DNA of 64,000 bases from Candidatus Kapaibacterium sp. Its GTDB lineage: Bacteria > Bacteroidota > Ignavibacteria > Kapaibacteriales > UBA2268. The translations under genes and the position numbers were made by a program. Below the pieces are notes generated by a model. The model was not told the origin of the DNA. It made no database searches and was given only the letters and a program-made list of their open reading frames with translations. This document shows, one piece after another, positions 55,948-64,000 of the stretch; the first letter of the stretch is position 1, and each line of letters opens with the position of its first letter. The stretch lies in NCBI GenBank assembly GCA_937927515.1, contig CALBDO010000002.1, positions 201,001 through 265,000 of the forward strand. The letters are read 5' to 3'.

Positions 55948-56439
55948 TTAATCCGGCTTGATTAACATCAATGTTTGGTTGTATTCAACCGGTTTGCCGT
56001 TTTCGACGAGTATTTCAACAATGGTGCCAGCGACATCACTTTCAATCTCATTCATAACTTTCATTGCCTCGACGATGCAAAGCGTTTGTCCGGGGTTCAC
56101 GTGTGTTCCCACTTCTACAAATGGTTCTGCTTCGGGCGACGGGGCACGGTAGAAAGTGCCGACTATAGGTGAGTTTATTTTATGTAATGTCACCGATGGA
56201 GTTTCTGTTGCAATTTCTTCTTTTCTGTTCAGCTCCTTTTTATCTAAAGCTGGTTCTTGTATTAAAGTAGTAGGTTTCGTTCCCTCGACTTGAAAACTCG
56301 ATACTAATGGAATGTTTTCCTGTGGGAAACTTATCTTGCGAGCCAGCGAAATTTTCAACCCGTCTTCTTCTATAGTTAATTCTGTTAAAGAACTTTGGTC
56401 GAAGATTTTGAGTATTTTTCTAAGGTAATTTAAATCCAT
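55948..56439 (-). CDS. accB: Acetyl-CoA carboxylase, biotin carboxyl carrier protein
   Basis: 163 aa. The C-terminal biotinyl domain carries the biotinylation motif [12 protein letters not shown], with the thumb segment [20 protein letters not shown]; the N-terminal part is the usual flexible Pro/Ala/Glu-rich linker plus a short helical head. It carries carboxybiotin between AccC and the carboxyltransferase. It is between efp (13-base gap) and accC. Confidence 0.96.
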   Translation of the reverse strand: MDLNYLRKILKIFDQSSLTELTIEEDGLKISLARKISFPQENIPLVSSFQVEGTKPTTLIQEPALDKKELNRKEEIATETPSVTLHKINSPIVGTFYRAPSPEAEPFVEVGTHVNPGQTLCIVEAMKVMNEIESDVAGTIVEILVENGKPVEYNQTLMLIKPD

Positions 56440-56452
56440 ATCTATTCCAAAT

Positions 56453-57025
56453 TTATGATTCTTTTATGCGTTCGACGTATTCTCCAGTACGAGTATCGAC
56501 CCGCACCAAATCACCCTCGTTAATGAATATTGGAACTTGGATTGTAACACCGCTTTCTAACACAGCAGGCTTTAGAACATTTGTGGCAGTATCTCCGCGT
56601 ACCCCGGGTTCGGTCTGCACAACTCGAAGATTTACGTGTGGTGGGAGCTCGACACCAATAGGTTGGCCATCGACGAAAGCCAACTGCACTTCCATATTTT
56701 CAGTAAGATAATCTACAGCTTTGCCAACCAGTTCCATATCAAGGGGGATTTGCTCAAATGTTTCAGTATCCATAAAGAAAAAGTTATTCCCATCACGATA
56801 TAGATATTGAAAATCTTTGCGTTCGACGTGGACAAATTCAATCGATTCGCCCGAACGAAAACGATACTCACTCAATCGTCCCGTTTTCATATTCCTCATC
56901 TTTACTTGATAAAAAGCACGTAAGTTTCCGGGCGTCCTATGCTCAGATTCAAGAACAATGTGCAATTCACCGTTGAAATTGATTACTGCCCCGGGTCTTA
57001 AATCCGATGTTGTACCCATTCCCAT
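56453..57025 (-). CDS. efp: Elongation factor P with Asn at the modified loop position
   Basis: 190 aa; GTG/ATG choice is not an issue but ATG 57019 is an alternative. All three OB-like domains are present ([66 protein letters not shown]). In the domain I loop, the sequence is [10 protein letters not shown]: the usual Lys34 (or Arg32) that is post-translationally modified is Asn34. EF-P helps ribosomes through polyproline. Such non-Lys/Arg loops exist in some lineages. First protein gene of an efp-accB-accC operon, downstream of tRNA-Cys. Confidence 0.95.
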   Translation of the reverse strand: MGMGTTSDLRPGAVINFNGELHIVLESEHRTPGNLRAFYQVKMRNMKTGRLSEYRFRSGESIEFVHVERKDFQYLYRDGNNFFFMDTETFEQIPLDMELVGKAVDYLTENMEVQLAFVDGQPIGVELPPHVNLRVVQTEPGVRGDTATNVLKPAVLESGVTIQVPIFINEGDLVRVDTRTGEYVERIKES

Positions 57026-57062
57026 TATTACACCTACGAATATCTAGTACATACATAAAAAG

Positions 57063-57133
57063 AGGTGCCAGCCGGATTCGAACCGACGTAGGAGGTTTTG
57101 CAGACCTCTGCCTAACCACTCGGCCATGGCACC
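57063..57133 (-). tRNA. tRNA-Cys (anticodon GCA)
   Basis: Complete cloverleaf. The acceptor stem GGTGCCA pairs with TGGCACC, and discriminator T (U73) is a Cys identity element. The anticodon loop is CTGCAAA with anticodon GCA. The CCA is not encoded. It lies 37 bases upstream of efp on the same strand, so the tRNA may be co-transcribed with efp. Confidence 0.95.
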
Positions 57134-57143
57134 AACTGTATTA

Positions 57144-57151
57144 CAAAATTA
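57144..57151 (-). promoter_or_regulatory. Candidate -7 box (TAATTTTG) for tRNA-Cys/efp
   Basis: On the minus strand TAATTTTG matches TAnnTTTG and ends 10 bases before the tRNA-Cys 5' end, a suitable distance for a tRNA leader. Confidence 0.45.
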
Positions 57152-57294
57152 ACAAAAAAATGATAGATACCAAAACAAATTACTTGAATTTCCATCTTAA
57201 TCTATTAGTATTAAACTAGTTGGAATTCTGATGGCGCACATTGATTACGAAACATAAAATCTTTTTCAATAGAAAACCGTGGCAATTTTATTTA

Positions 57295-57302
57295 TAAATT
57301 TG
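57295..57302 (+). promoter_or_regulatory. Candidate -7 box (TAAATTTG) for dut
   Basis: TAAATTTG ends 23 bases before the dut ATG at 57326, the spacing seen at several genes of this window. No clear -33 element is seen. Confidence 0.4.
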
Positions 57303-57325
57303 TTTTTTAGTAAGTTCAAGCGAGA

Positions 57326-57769
57326 ATGAAAGTTCAAATTACGAGAATCACTCATAAATTCAACGACTTGCCACTACCAGAATACAAATCGATTGGTTCA
57401 GCAGGGATGGACATTTGCGCAGCAATCGAGGACGAAATTACACTGCCTCCCGGCGGGATTGTGCTTGTTCCTACTAATTTAGCAATTGCGCTACCCCAAG
57501 GGTATGAATGCCAAGTGCGTACAAGAAGTGGTTTAGCTATAAACCACGGTATTTTCGCATTAAACTCACCAGGGACAATTGATAGCGACTATCGTGGAGA
57601 AATAAAAATCATCCTTGCAAACTTTAGCCAAAAGCCTTTTACCATACGTCGAGGCGACCGTATTGCTCAGTTAGTTGTAGCTAAATACGAAAGAATTCAA
57701 TGGGATGAAACTGATAAGCTTCCAGAAACTACTCGGGGTGCCGGTGGTTTTGGAAGCACTGGTTTATAG
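57326..57769 (+). CDS. dut: dUTP diphosphatase
   Basis: 147 aa. The trimeric dUTPase motifs are in order: AGMDICAA (1), RTRSGLAI (2), [13 protein letters not shown] (3), [10 protein letters not shown] (4) and the C-terminal arm [10 protein letters not shown] (5). It hydrolyses dUTP to dUMP, preventing uracil incorporation. The next gene starts 18 bases downstream. Confidence 0.97.
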   Translation: MKVQITRITHKFNDLPLPEYKSIGSAGMDICAAIEDEITLPPGGIVLVPTNLAIALPQGYECQVRTRSGLAINHGIFALNSPGTIDSDYRGEIKIILANFSQKPFTIRRGDRIAQLVVAKYERIQWDETDKLPETTRGAGGFGSTGL

Positions 57770-57787
57770 AATAAAAAGGAGGTGAAA

Positions 57788-59332
57788 ATGAATCCACGTA
57801 AGCCCATTTTAAGCGAGGATTGGCTTTCTCTATGGTTGGGACTTTTTATTTTTCTACTCTCGCTCGGAGTTATTTTCAATCTTGACTTACTTGGCTGGGG
57901 TATTAAAACCTCCACCTGGGTAAATCTTTCCGATGCTTTCTCGACTGTTTCAAAAAATTACGTTGGTCTATCGCCAATCGTTTCAATTGTACTTACATAT
58001 TTGTTCCTTTTAATCGTGGTCGGTTTTGGGAATTGGCTACTTGGTGGAAATCCAGTAAAGTTTTTCTATGCTTTTACAATAATTTTCATCATCAGCTTCG
58101 CTTGTTGGGTCTTGGGCAACCAAGCAAATATTGCCGCAACGACGCCTTCGGAATTTCAAAAATTTGGTATAACCTGGTCGCTGAAATTGACTGGCGAGGC
58201 AGGATTTATCATTGCTCTTGTTGTCGGCTTGCTCGTAAGCAACTTATTCCCAAAATTTGCAGAAAGTTTAAAACCAGCTGTAACCCCAGAGCTTTACGTT
58301 AAAACAGCAATTGTTATCATGGGCGCCGGCGTAGGTATCAAAGCTATTGAGAATGCATCCCTTGCATTTTCGATTGTATTTCTCGGGTTGTGTTCCATTT
58401 TAGCAGCATACCTAATATTTTGGTCTGTTGTTTATTACATTGCCAGAAAGTATTTTAAGTTCAGTCGAGAATGGGCAGCCCCGCTTGCTTCTGGAATTTC
58501 AATCTGTGGTGTTAGTGCTGCAATTGCCACTGGTGCAGCAATTCGTTCCCGACCAGTAGTTCCTATCATGGTATCGTCCTTGGTAGTGATTTTTGCCGTT
58601 GTAGAGTTATTAATTTTACCATTCCTTGCTCAACAATTTTTATGGAACGACCCACTTGTAGCTGGGGCTTGGATGGGTCTGGCTGTAAAAACCGACGGCG
58701 CTGCTACGGCAAGCGGTGCAGTAGCCGATGCCCTAATCCTGGCAAAAGCAGCAGAAAATGGGGTCCTTTATCAAAAAGATTGGGTCTTGAACACTGCAAC
58801 CAATGTTAAAGTTTTTATCGACGTGTTTATTGGAATCTGGGCTTTTGTCCTTGCTTATATCTGGACGAAGCATTTCGAAACAGACGACAAACGCAACGGT
58901 AAAGTACCAGCCCGACAAATCTGGGAGCGTTTCCCGAAATTCGTTATTGGTTACATTCTAACATTTTTAATCTTTCTCGTCATCGGCTTATCCAGCCCAG
59001 AATTTGTTAAGAAAACAATTGTAGAAACAAAAAAAGTTGAACAAATCGATTCCAGTGGCAATGTGCAACAGGTAGCTATTCAAGAAACTAAAAAAGTCCC
59101 CGGCGTTGGTGTTCAATCCACAAACCAGGCAAATGTATTCAGAACTCTATTCTTTGTTTTAACTTTCTTCACAATTGGTGTGGTATCAAACTTCCGCAAA
59201 CTTTGGGAAGAAGGGATTGGTAAACTCGCCGCTATATATATTATTGCGCTTTTTGGTTTCATCATTTGGATAGCATTGTTTATCTCTTGGCTATTTTTCC
59301 ACAATGTTCTACCACCAACTATATCTGGTTAA
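57788..59332 (+). CDS. YeiH-family membrane transporter (putative sulfate exporter)
   Basis: 514 aa from ATG 57788 (GTG 57782 is in the Shine-Dalgarno; AAGGAGGTGA at 57776-57785 is near perfect). About 11-12 membrane segments. Two inverted halves carry family motifs: KTAIVIMGAGVGIKAIE and SGISICGVSAAIATGAA, then AGAWMGLAVKTDGAATASGA. This matches the YeiH/PF03601 family, annotated as putative sulfate exporters on indirect evidence. It is longer than E. coli YeiH (about 350 aa): the C-terminal region has an inserted hydrophilic stretch (about 400-445, VETKKVEQIDSSGNVQ) between helices. It lies between dut and a 50-residue membrane protein. Confidence 0.75.
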   Translation: MNPRKPILSEDWLSLWLGLFIFLLSLGVIFNLDLLGWGIKTSTWVNLSDAFSTVSKNYVGLSPIVSIVLTYLFLLIVVGFGNWLLGGNPVKFFYAFTIIFIISFACWVLGNQANIAATTPSEFQKFGITWSLKLTGEAGFIIALVVGLLVSNLFPKFAESLKPAVTPELYVKTAIVIMGAGVGIKAIENASLAFSIVFLGLCSILAAYLIFWSVVYYIARKYFKFSREWAAPLASGISICGVSAAIATGAAIRSRPVVPIMVSSLVVIFAVVELLILPFLAQQFLWNDPLVAGAWMGLAVKTDGAATASGAVADALILAKAAENGVLYQKDWVLNTATNVKVFIDVFIGIWAFVLAYIWTKHFETDDKRNGKVPARQIWERFPKFVIGYILTFLIFLVIGLSSPEFVKKTIVETKKVEQIDSSGNVQQVAIQETKKVPGVGVQSTNQANVFRTLFFVLTFFTIGVVSNFRKLWEEGIGKLAAIYIIALFGFIIWIALFISWLFFHNVLPPTISG

Positions 59333-59346
59333 TCAAAGGGTGAAAA

Positions 59347-59499
59347 ATGGAAGAGAATACAAAACTTTCAGAAGAAATCAAGAAAATCGAATACGAACCA
59401 CTACTTCCGATTGAGAAGAAACTTATAACTTGGAGCATAATAAGTGGTATTGCTCTTATTGTAATTTTATACCTTGTCAGTAGATTAGTAATAAATTAA
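59347..59499 (+). CDS. 50-residue single-pass membrane protein
   Basis: A short reading frame 14 bases after the YeiH-family stop, read from ATG 59347 to TAA 59499. It begins MEENTKLSEEIKKIEYEPLL, a charged cytoplasmic head, and continues PIEKKLITWS into one hydrophobic helix IISGIALIVILYLVSRLVIN at the end. The composition (amphipathic or charged head, one helix) and its tight spacing suggest a small accessory subunit of the transporter. No family is recognised. It has no strong ribosome-binding site beyond GGTG. Confidence 0.55.
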   Translation: MEENTKLSEEIKKIEYEPLLPIEKKLITWSIISGIALIVILYLVSRLVIN

Positions 59500-59575
59500 G
59501 CTAAGAGTAAGTTAAATCATTAAAGCTACGAAAAAATTTGGAGAAAACAACGAAGTGTCCGTAAATGCAACATAA

Positions 59576-59599
59576 GGAGTGTCCTATGATGGACACTCC
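59576..59599. other. Perfect hairpin of unknown role
   Basis: GGAGTGTCC (59576-59584), loop TATGAT, and GGACACTCC (59591-59599) form a perfect 9-bp stem. A third copy of AGTGTCC lies at 59554-59560. It sits between convergent genes (the 50-residue protein and the aldehyde dehydrogenase) but is not followed by a T-run on either strand, so it could be a weak bidirectional terminator or RNA-stability element. Confidence 0.5.
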
Positions 59600-59644
59600 C
59601 TTGTCGATGGGTGTATAAAAAATATAGTATGAGCTTGATACATC

Positions 59645-61126
59645 TCAATAGTTATCAATCTGGGCTCTTTGCAATCGATTCGAGTAATCTATGTAAACAG
59701 TTTTCCATTCTGTGAATATATCGAATACAGTCCAACCACCTTCTCGATGTCCATTGCCCGTACCTTTTACACCGCCGAATGGCATATGAGCCTCTGCTCC
59801 GATTGTCGGAGCATTGATATATGTTATTCCCGCTTCTATATCCCGAATTGCAATGAAAGCATCATTGATATTCGTAGTGTAAATTGAAGAAGATAGCCCG
59901 TAATCCACAGCATTGGCAAGCTCGATTGCATGCTCGAGGGACTCGGCTTTAATAACAGATAGAATTGGGCCAAAGATTTCTTCTTTGAAAAGTCTCATCT
60001 CTGATGTTACATCGATGAAAATAGTAGGCTCGAAGAAATAACCTTTGGCTAAATCACCATCGGTTGCTCTTTTGCCACCGCAGACAAGTTTAGCACCTTC
60101 CTCCAATCCAATTTTAACATATTCTTCGCAGGTAAGCAATTGCTGTTCGTGTATCACTGGTCCAACATCTACGTTGGGATTTAAACCATCTCCGAGCCTT
60201 AACTTCTTTGTCCTATCAACAAGTAATTCTATAAACTTTTCGTAAATATCCTTGTGAAGAATTAATCTCGAAGTGGCTGTGCACCGCTGTCCAGTAGTTC
60301 CGAAAGCACCCCAAATTACGCCATCGAGGGCAAGCTCCATATTTGCATCGGGCATAACAATAAGAGGATTCTTCCCTCCCATTTCCAAAGAAATACGCTT
60401 ATTCAAACGACCGCAAATCTCCCCAAGTTTTTTCCCAACCTCTGTGGAACCAGTAAAGCCAATTACCTTTACATCGGGATGCTCCACCAACATATTTCCC
60501 ATATAGCCTTTTCCAAGTACGACATTGAATACTCCCGGAGGCAAGCCAGCTTCTTCGAGCACTTCTGCAAAAACAACGCCGCTATGTGGCACATCCTTCG
60601 ATGGTTTAAAAACAACAGTATTTCCGGCGGCAATTGCAGGTAAAATTTTCCAAGAAGGTACTGCAATAGGAAAATTAAAGGCAGTAATAACACCAACAAC
60701 ACCGATGGGTACTCTGAACGAGAGATTGGCTTTGTTTGGTAGCTCGCTTGGAGTATTGTACCCAAACAACCTACGAGTCTCCGAAGCAGCATAGTAAGCA
60801 GTATCGATGGCTTCCTGAATGTCGCCACGAGTTTCGAAAACAGGTTTTCCCATCTCTCGGGTCATAATTCTTGCAATTTCTTCCTTTCTGCGAGCAAAAA
60901 TATCCCCTGCACGCTTGATTATCTCGCCACGCTTTGGGGCAGGAACAAGCCTCCATTTCTTGAAAGCCTCTTTGGCAGCCTGTACTGCATCGTCGACATC
61001 TTCCTTGCCTGATTCTGGAAACTCACCAATAATATCCTCTGTATTTGCTGGATTAATGTTTAAAAAATACTTACCGCTCTTGGGTTCGACCCACTCACCA
61101 CGTATGAAATTTTTAAATCGCTGCAT
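59645..61126 (-). CDS. NAD(P)-dependent aldehyde dehydrogenase
   Basis: 493 aa from ATG 61126, chosen because GGAGG (61131-61135) lies just ahead; the frame stays open to 61168 with no better start. The ALDH core is complete: FNFPIAVPSWKILPAIAAGN, cofactor-binding GFTGSTEVGKKL, catalytic Glu in LEMGGKNPLIV, catalytic Cys in GTTGQRCTATSR, and PFGGVKGTGNGHREGG. The substrate is not deducible; relatives include semialdehyde dehydrogenases. It follows radC by 51 bases on the same strand. Confidence 0.93.
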   Translation of the reverse strand: MQRFKNFIRGEWVEPKSGKYFLNINPANTEDIIGEFPESGKEDVDDAVQAAKEAFKKWRLVPAPKRGEIIKRAGDIFARRKEEIARIMTREMGKPVFETRGDIQEAIDTAYYAASETRRLFGYNTPSELPNKANLSFRVPIGVVGVITAFNFPIAVPSWKILPAIAAGNTVVFKPSKDVPHSGVVFAEVLEEAGLPPGVFNVVLGKGYMGNMLVEHPDVKVIGFTGSTEVGKKLGEICGRLNKRISLEMGGKNPLIVMPDANMELALDGVIWGAFGTTGQRCTATSRLILHKDIYEKFIELLVDRTKKLRLGDGLNPNVDVGPVIHEQQLLTCEEYVKIGLEEGAKLVCGGKRATDGDLAKGYFFEPTIFIDVTSEMRLFKEEIFGPILSVIKAESLEHAIELANAVDYGLSSSIYTTNINDAFIAIRDIEAGITYINAPTIGAEAHMPFGGVKGTGNGHREGGWTVFDIFTEWKTVYIDYSNRLQRAQIDNY

Positions 61127-61177
61127 ACTACCTCCACATTTGTTTTCAAAAAATACAAAATAAAACAAATATTTTGA

Positions 61178-61912
61178 TTATGCACCTATGTAGCCCAACC
61201 GAGCAAGACTTGTAAATCTATCCTCGGCAATTATTAAATGGTCGAGTATTGGAATATCTATCAATTTTCCAGCATCGACAAGCTTTCGTGTCATTTCCAA
61301 ATCTTCGTGCGATGGAGTACAATTCCCCGATGGATGGTTGTGAACGAGAATAATAGAAGCGGCAGTTTCCGTAATAGCAAAACGAAAAACTTCGCGCGGG
61401 TGTACGAGGCTAGCGTTCAATGTCCCCTCGGTTATTAATTTAATTCTTGTTATTCTATTCGAGGAATTTAACAGAACGACATAAAATCTCTCTTGACGTA
61501 CTCCACGGAGCATTGGAATGAAAAATTTGGCTACATCTTCTGGAGCTCGAAGTATTGGATTATCCTCGAACCCCGATGCCTGAATTCTTCGAGAAATTTC
61601 GAAAGCAGCCGAGAGGGTTATCGCCTTTGCAAGCCCAATGCCCTTAACACTGCGGATTTCACTTATGTCGCGCGAAGCTAATTCGCGCAAGCTTTGGAAA
61701 CGGTCGAGCAACATTTTAGCAAGGTCGACTGCAGAGAGATTCTTTGTTCCAGTCGAGATTAATATCGCCAGAAGTTCCGAGTCGGAAAGCGAATCGGCAC
61801 CGCGTTTCATCAATCGTTCGCGAGGTCTTTCGTCTGCCCGCCACTCTTTAATCGGTTTGTATGCACTAACTCGATTGTGTGAATATTCTGAATTATGCTT
61901 GACCTCTTCCAC
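61178..61912 (-). CDS. radC: RadC-like JAB/MPN domain protein (GTG start)
   Basis: 244 aa. An N-terminal helix-hairpin-helix part (IKEWRADERPRERLMKRGAD, SVKGIGLAKAITLSAAFEI) is followed by the JAB/MPN metalloprotease-like domain with VHNHPSGNCTPSHED (HxHPSGxxxxSxxD). Despite the name it has no proven repair role. The RadC-conserved N-terminus requires starting at GTG 61912 (no ATG upstream); it overlaps the end of the sugar-transferase gene by 20 bases. Confidence 0.9.
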   Translation of the reverse strand: MEEVKHNSEYSHNRVSAYKPIKEWRADERPRERLMKRGADSLSDSELLAILISTGTKNLSAVDLAKMLLDRFQSLRELASRDISEIRSVKGIGLAKAITLSAAFEISRRIQASGFEDNPILRAPEDVAKFFIPMLRGVRQERFYVVLLNSSNRITRIKLITEGTLNASLVHPREVFRFAITETAASIILVHNHPSGNCTPSHEDLEMTRKLVDAGKLIDIPILDHLIIAEDRFTSLARLGYIGA

Positions 61913-63302
61913 GCAAAACCAAATAAATTGTTCTCAAAAGGATTTCTATGTCGAGTTTCAAAGACATATTCTCGATGTAATAGAAGTCGTCTTTGAGACG
62001 ATTTCTCAAATGTTCAACATTTGTTTCAAACAAAGGTGACTTCACTTGATTCCAACCAGTCATACCAGGCCGAACCACCAGCCGACGCTTGAATAAGGGT
62101 ACCATCCTGCTGTAATTTTCCAGAAAAACGGGGCGCTCTGGCCGAGGTCCAACCAAACTCATCTCGCCTTTGAGGACATTCCAAAATTGCGGAACTTCGT
62201 CGATGTGCGTTTTCCTTAAAAAATATCCAACACGAGTGACACGAGGGTCGTTTAAAACTGTTGTTCGGGGTCCAGTTTTTTCTGCATCCGTATACATCGA
62301 ACGAAATTTGTAGCAAATAAAAATCTTGCCATTTTTCCCCACGCGCTCTTGCTTGTACAATATTGGACCTTTGGAGTCGATTTTAATCAAAATTGCAACC
62401 AAAATCCAAAGTGGTAATCCAAGAATTAACACAAAAGAACTCACCAAGATATCAATCGCTCGCTTCAAAAAAGCTTCCCATGGTCTCAACAATTGTGTGC
62501 TAATTTCAATCAATGGTATTGAATAAAGTGGGAATGTTTTGACCAGACCAGTCAACACATCATACAAATCTGGTACAATTTTGACAATGATTTGTCTATC
62601 GGCACATTTATTAGCAATATCCAAAATCATCTCGTGGTCTGGTTTGTCTATTGCGATAAATAATTCTGACGGGCGTATTTTGTCGAGCACTGCCTCCAAT
62701 TTATCCAAAGGGTAGATGGGAACGTTTGGTGTTTGCGATTCGACTTTGTCATTCAAAAGTACAATAGCTTTAACATCATATCCCCACTCTCGTTGTGTTT
62801 GTACCTTTTTGAAAAGTTCGAAAGCCTCGGCTTGGGTGCCAAAAATTACAACCGGAATTTGAATTAATTTCTTCTGCCGAAGATATTTTTGCAATCTTCT
62901 TGCAATAAATCTCCCAAGAAGAACAAAGAAAGTTATGTCTATGAAATAGATTAGAAAAAGTAGCCTTGGCCGAGAAGAACTGTCCAAAAAGACAAAGAAA
63001 AACAATAGAAAGTTGAAGAAAAACGAGGTTTTTATCACAGCCAAGAATTCATCGAAAGGGGAGCGGACGAACCAGTTGCGATACAAACCTGCAAAGAAGA
63101 AAGCTATCAACCAGTAGGCAAGAATTATCAAGCCCGTAAAAAATGCATCGGTGAATGATGGATGTAGGTCCGATTCGAACAGACCAGACTCGAATCGTAT
63201 GTAATAGTGAATTATGTAGCTTACCAAAATAGCGAGGATATCGAAAGCCAGTTCAAAAAAAGTTGGTGAGTTTTGTTTTAACTTTTCTTTTAATTTTACC
63301 AT
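61893..63302 (-). CDS. Polyprenyl glycosylphosphotransferase (WcaJ/WbaP type)
   Basis: 469 aa. Five membrane segments: four N-terminal TMs (residues about 15-125), a CoA-binding/Rossmann-like cytoplasmic region (about 145-260, [17 protein letters not shown]), a fifth TM (about 285-310), then the PglC-like bacterial sugar transferase domain: [51 protein letters not shown] and [11 protein letters not shown]. It transfers a sugar phosphate from a nucleotide sugar to undecaprenyl phosphate, starting exopolysaccharide or glycan assembly. It is 1 base after the GT2 gene. Confidence 0.92.
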   Translation of the reverse strand: MVKLKEKLKQNSPTFFELAFDILAILVSYIIHYYIRFESGLFESDLHPSFTDAFFTGLIILAYWLIAFFFAGLYRNWFVRSPFDEFLAVIKTSFFFNFLLFFFVFLDSSSRPRLLFLIYFIDITFFVLLGRFIARRLQKYLRQKKLIQIPVVIFGTQAEAFELFKKVQTQREWGYDVKAIVLLNDKVESQTPNVPIYPLDKLEAVLDKIRPSELFIAIDKPDHEMILDIANKCADRQIIVKIVPDLYDVLTGLVKTFPLYSIPLIEISTQLLRPWEAFLKRAIDILVSSFVLILGLPLWILVAILIKIDSKGPILYKQERVGKNGKIFICYKFRSMYTDAEKTGPRTTVLNDPRVTRVGYFLRKTHIDEVPQFWNVLKGEMSLVGPRPERPVFLENYSRMVPLFKRRLVVRPGMTGWNQVKSPLFETNVEHLRNRLKDDFYYIENMSLKLDIEILLRTIYLVLRGRGQA

Positions 63303-63303
63303 A

Positions 63304-64000
63304 TCAATTTTCTAAGCGTTCGAGTGTCCAACTTGAATTTTGTTTACCAGTGAACGCACGGAAGATGCCAGCAATAGTTCCAGCAAAAGAAAACAATACA
63401 TACAAAGGCATAGTGAATTTCCTTCGTCCCCATTTCAAATCCAGGAGACTTAATAGTGTAAGAAGTAAAAAAACTGCAATTATTGAAAAACCCAACAACT
63501 TAATCCAAGAGAATTCTGTAAAAAGAAGTAAAAAAATTGCAAGCAAAAAGAACAAAGGACTGAACCATCGAAGCAATTTGTGCGAAATCACCATGAAAGC
63601 AAACCAAGGATTAAGAAAGATTCGACGAGCAGCGAGGATTGCAGAAATGCCACCAGCAGAGAACCGCATTTTTCGGTGATATTCCTTCCAGACTTCGTCT
63701 CGCTGGCGAATATCTGTTGCAAGAACATCACTGGCATAGACCATTCTTTTGCCTTTCGAAACAACTTCCAAAAGGATAAAAAAATCATCACACACTTTGT
63801 CGTTTGGTATCTTGGGAATTAATTCCTTTCGAACTGCATAGCACGGGCCCATACTATTAACGGTGGCGAAAATATCACTCTCCCATTTCCTGATTTTGCT
63901 AAAGAAGCCGTGAAATTGACTGTCCTGGATTGTGTACTGGGATACTTTTTTATGAGCTAATTCTACGTTTGCTAATACTCCACCAATCGTTTCATCCGAA
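63304..64000 (-). CDS. Glycosyltransferase family 2, C-terminal fragment (cut by window edge)
   Basis: Open to the right edge, so at least 232 codons; the ATG at 63850-63852 is internal, since the frame stays open with family features upstream of it (SDETIGGVLANVELAHKK, then a WESDIFATVNSMGPCYAVRK junction). The visible part has the GT2 C-terminal block: KVCDDFFILLEVVSKGKR (the acidic D/E-D) and LATDIRQRDEVWKEYHRKMR (the QxxRW-like motif), followed by about three C-terminal membrane helices. It resembles processive polysaccharide-synthesis glycosyltransferases. The N-terminal donor site is outside the window. Confidence 0.85.
   Translation of the reverse strand, partial: SDETIGGVLANVELAHKKVSQYTIQDSQFHGFFSKIRKWESDIFATVNSMGPCYAVRKELIPKIPNDKVCDDFFILLEVVSKGKRMVYASDVLATDIRQRDEVWKEYHRKMRFSAGGISAILAARRIFLNPWFAFMVISHKLLRWFSPLFFLLAIFLLLFTEFSWIKLLGFSIIAVFLLLTLLSLLDLKWGRRKFTMPLYVLFSFAGTIAGIFRAFTGKQNSSWTLERLEN

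Noticed and set aside
57788-59332. Naming the transporter a proven sulfate exporter
   Set aside because: The family function rests on indirect evidence and this member is longer than characterised ones.

Overview
The window is AT-rich bacterial chromosome, almost fully coding (about 50 protein genes and two tRNAs), with no insertion sequences, phage genes or CRISPR arrays. The gene content points to the Bacteroidota/Chlorobiota (FCB) group. At least three large exported proteins end in recognisable type IX secretion (T9SS) type-A-like sorting domains and two more have weaker ones. There is a PorE-like TPR/PD40/OmpA protein, a Bacteroidota-type -7 box (TAnnTTTG) recurs 19-24 bases before several start codons, and efp-accB-accC are linked. 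A full DsrMKJO gene set is unusual for that group. It would fit an Ignavibacteria/Kapabacteria-like lineage, where dissimilatory sulfur metabolism has been reported in uncultured thermophiles. The taxonomic placement is inference; no marker was compared computationally.

Layout. 1-6.4 kb: start of malic enzyme (minus strand), a TPR-SPOR/PorE-like envelope pair, an orphan ABC ATPase, and an eight-repeat fibronectin-III-like exported protein. 6.5-12.4 kb: a T9SS cargo protein, the PrkA-type kinase, a CCA-adding-enzyme family protein and tRNA-Lys. 12.5-18.2 kb: methyltransferase, LamG/lectin exported protein, exported metallophosphoesterase, glycosyltransferase. 18.5-24.8 kb: pheT, a 603-residue coiled-coil protein, alr and an RsmI-like methyltransferase, tightly packed. 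24.9-28.9 kb: a T9SS cargo protein, an OmpR-type regulator and a MazG-like enzyme. 28.9-33.2 kb (minus): cdsA and two SurA/PpiC-type chaperones. 33.3-38.2 kb: a small Cys-motif membrane protein, def, a PhoB/PhoR-like pair and a Wzx-like flippase. 38.3-42.5 kb (minus): rseP, dxr, rng. 42.7-50.0 kb: a large Asp-box propeller T9SS protein, a MotB-like protein, an outer-membrane protein and topA.

50.1-54.4 kb (minus) holds the most striking locus: an RsbRD-N-domain protein followed by dsrM, dsrK, dsrJ and dsrO, coupled by 4-base overlaps and strong Shine-Dalgarno sites. This is the membrane electron-transfer complex of dissimilatory sulfur metabolism, and no dsrP follows it. 54.6-57.1 kb (minus): tRNA-Cys, efp, accB, accC. 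57.3-59.5 kb: dut, a YeiH-family (putative sulfate exporter) transporter, and a 50-residue membrane protein. 59.6-64 kb (minus): glycosyltransferase 2 (cut by the window edge), a polyprenyl glycosylphosphotransferase, radC and an aldehyde dehydrogenase.

How they work together: envelope biogenesis dominates (CdsA, two SurA-like chaperones, RseP, T9SS cargo, glycan genes), alongside housekeeping translation, replication and lipid genes. The Dsr complex, with a YeiH-type transporter 3-4 kb away, suggests sulfur-based energy metabolism. dsrAB, dsrC, aprAB and sat are not in this window, so the direction of the pathway (reducing or oxidising) cannot be read here.
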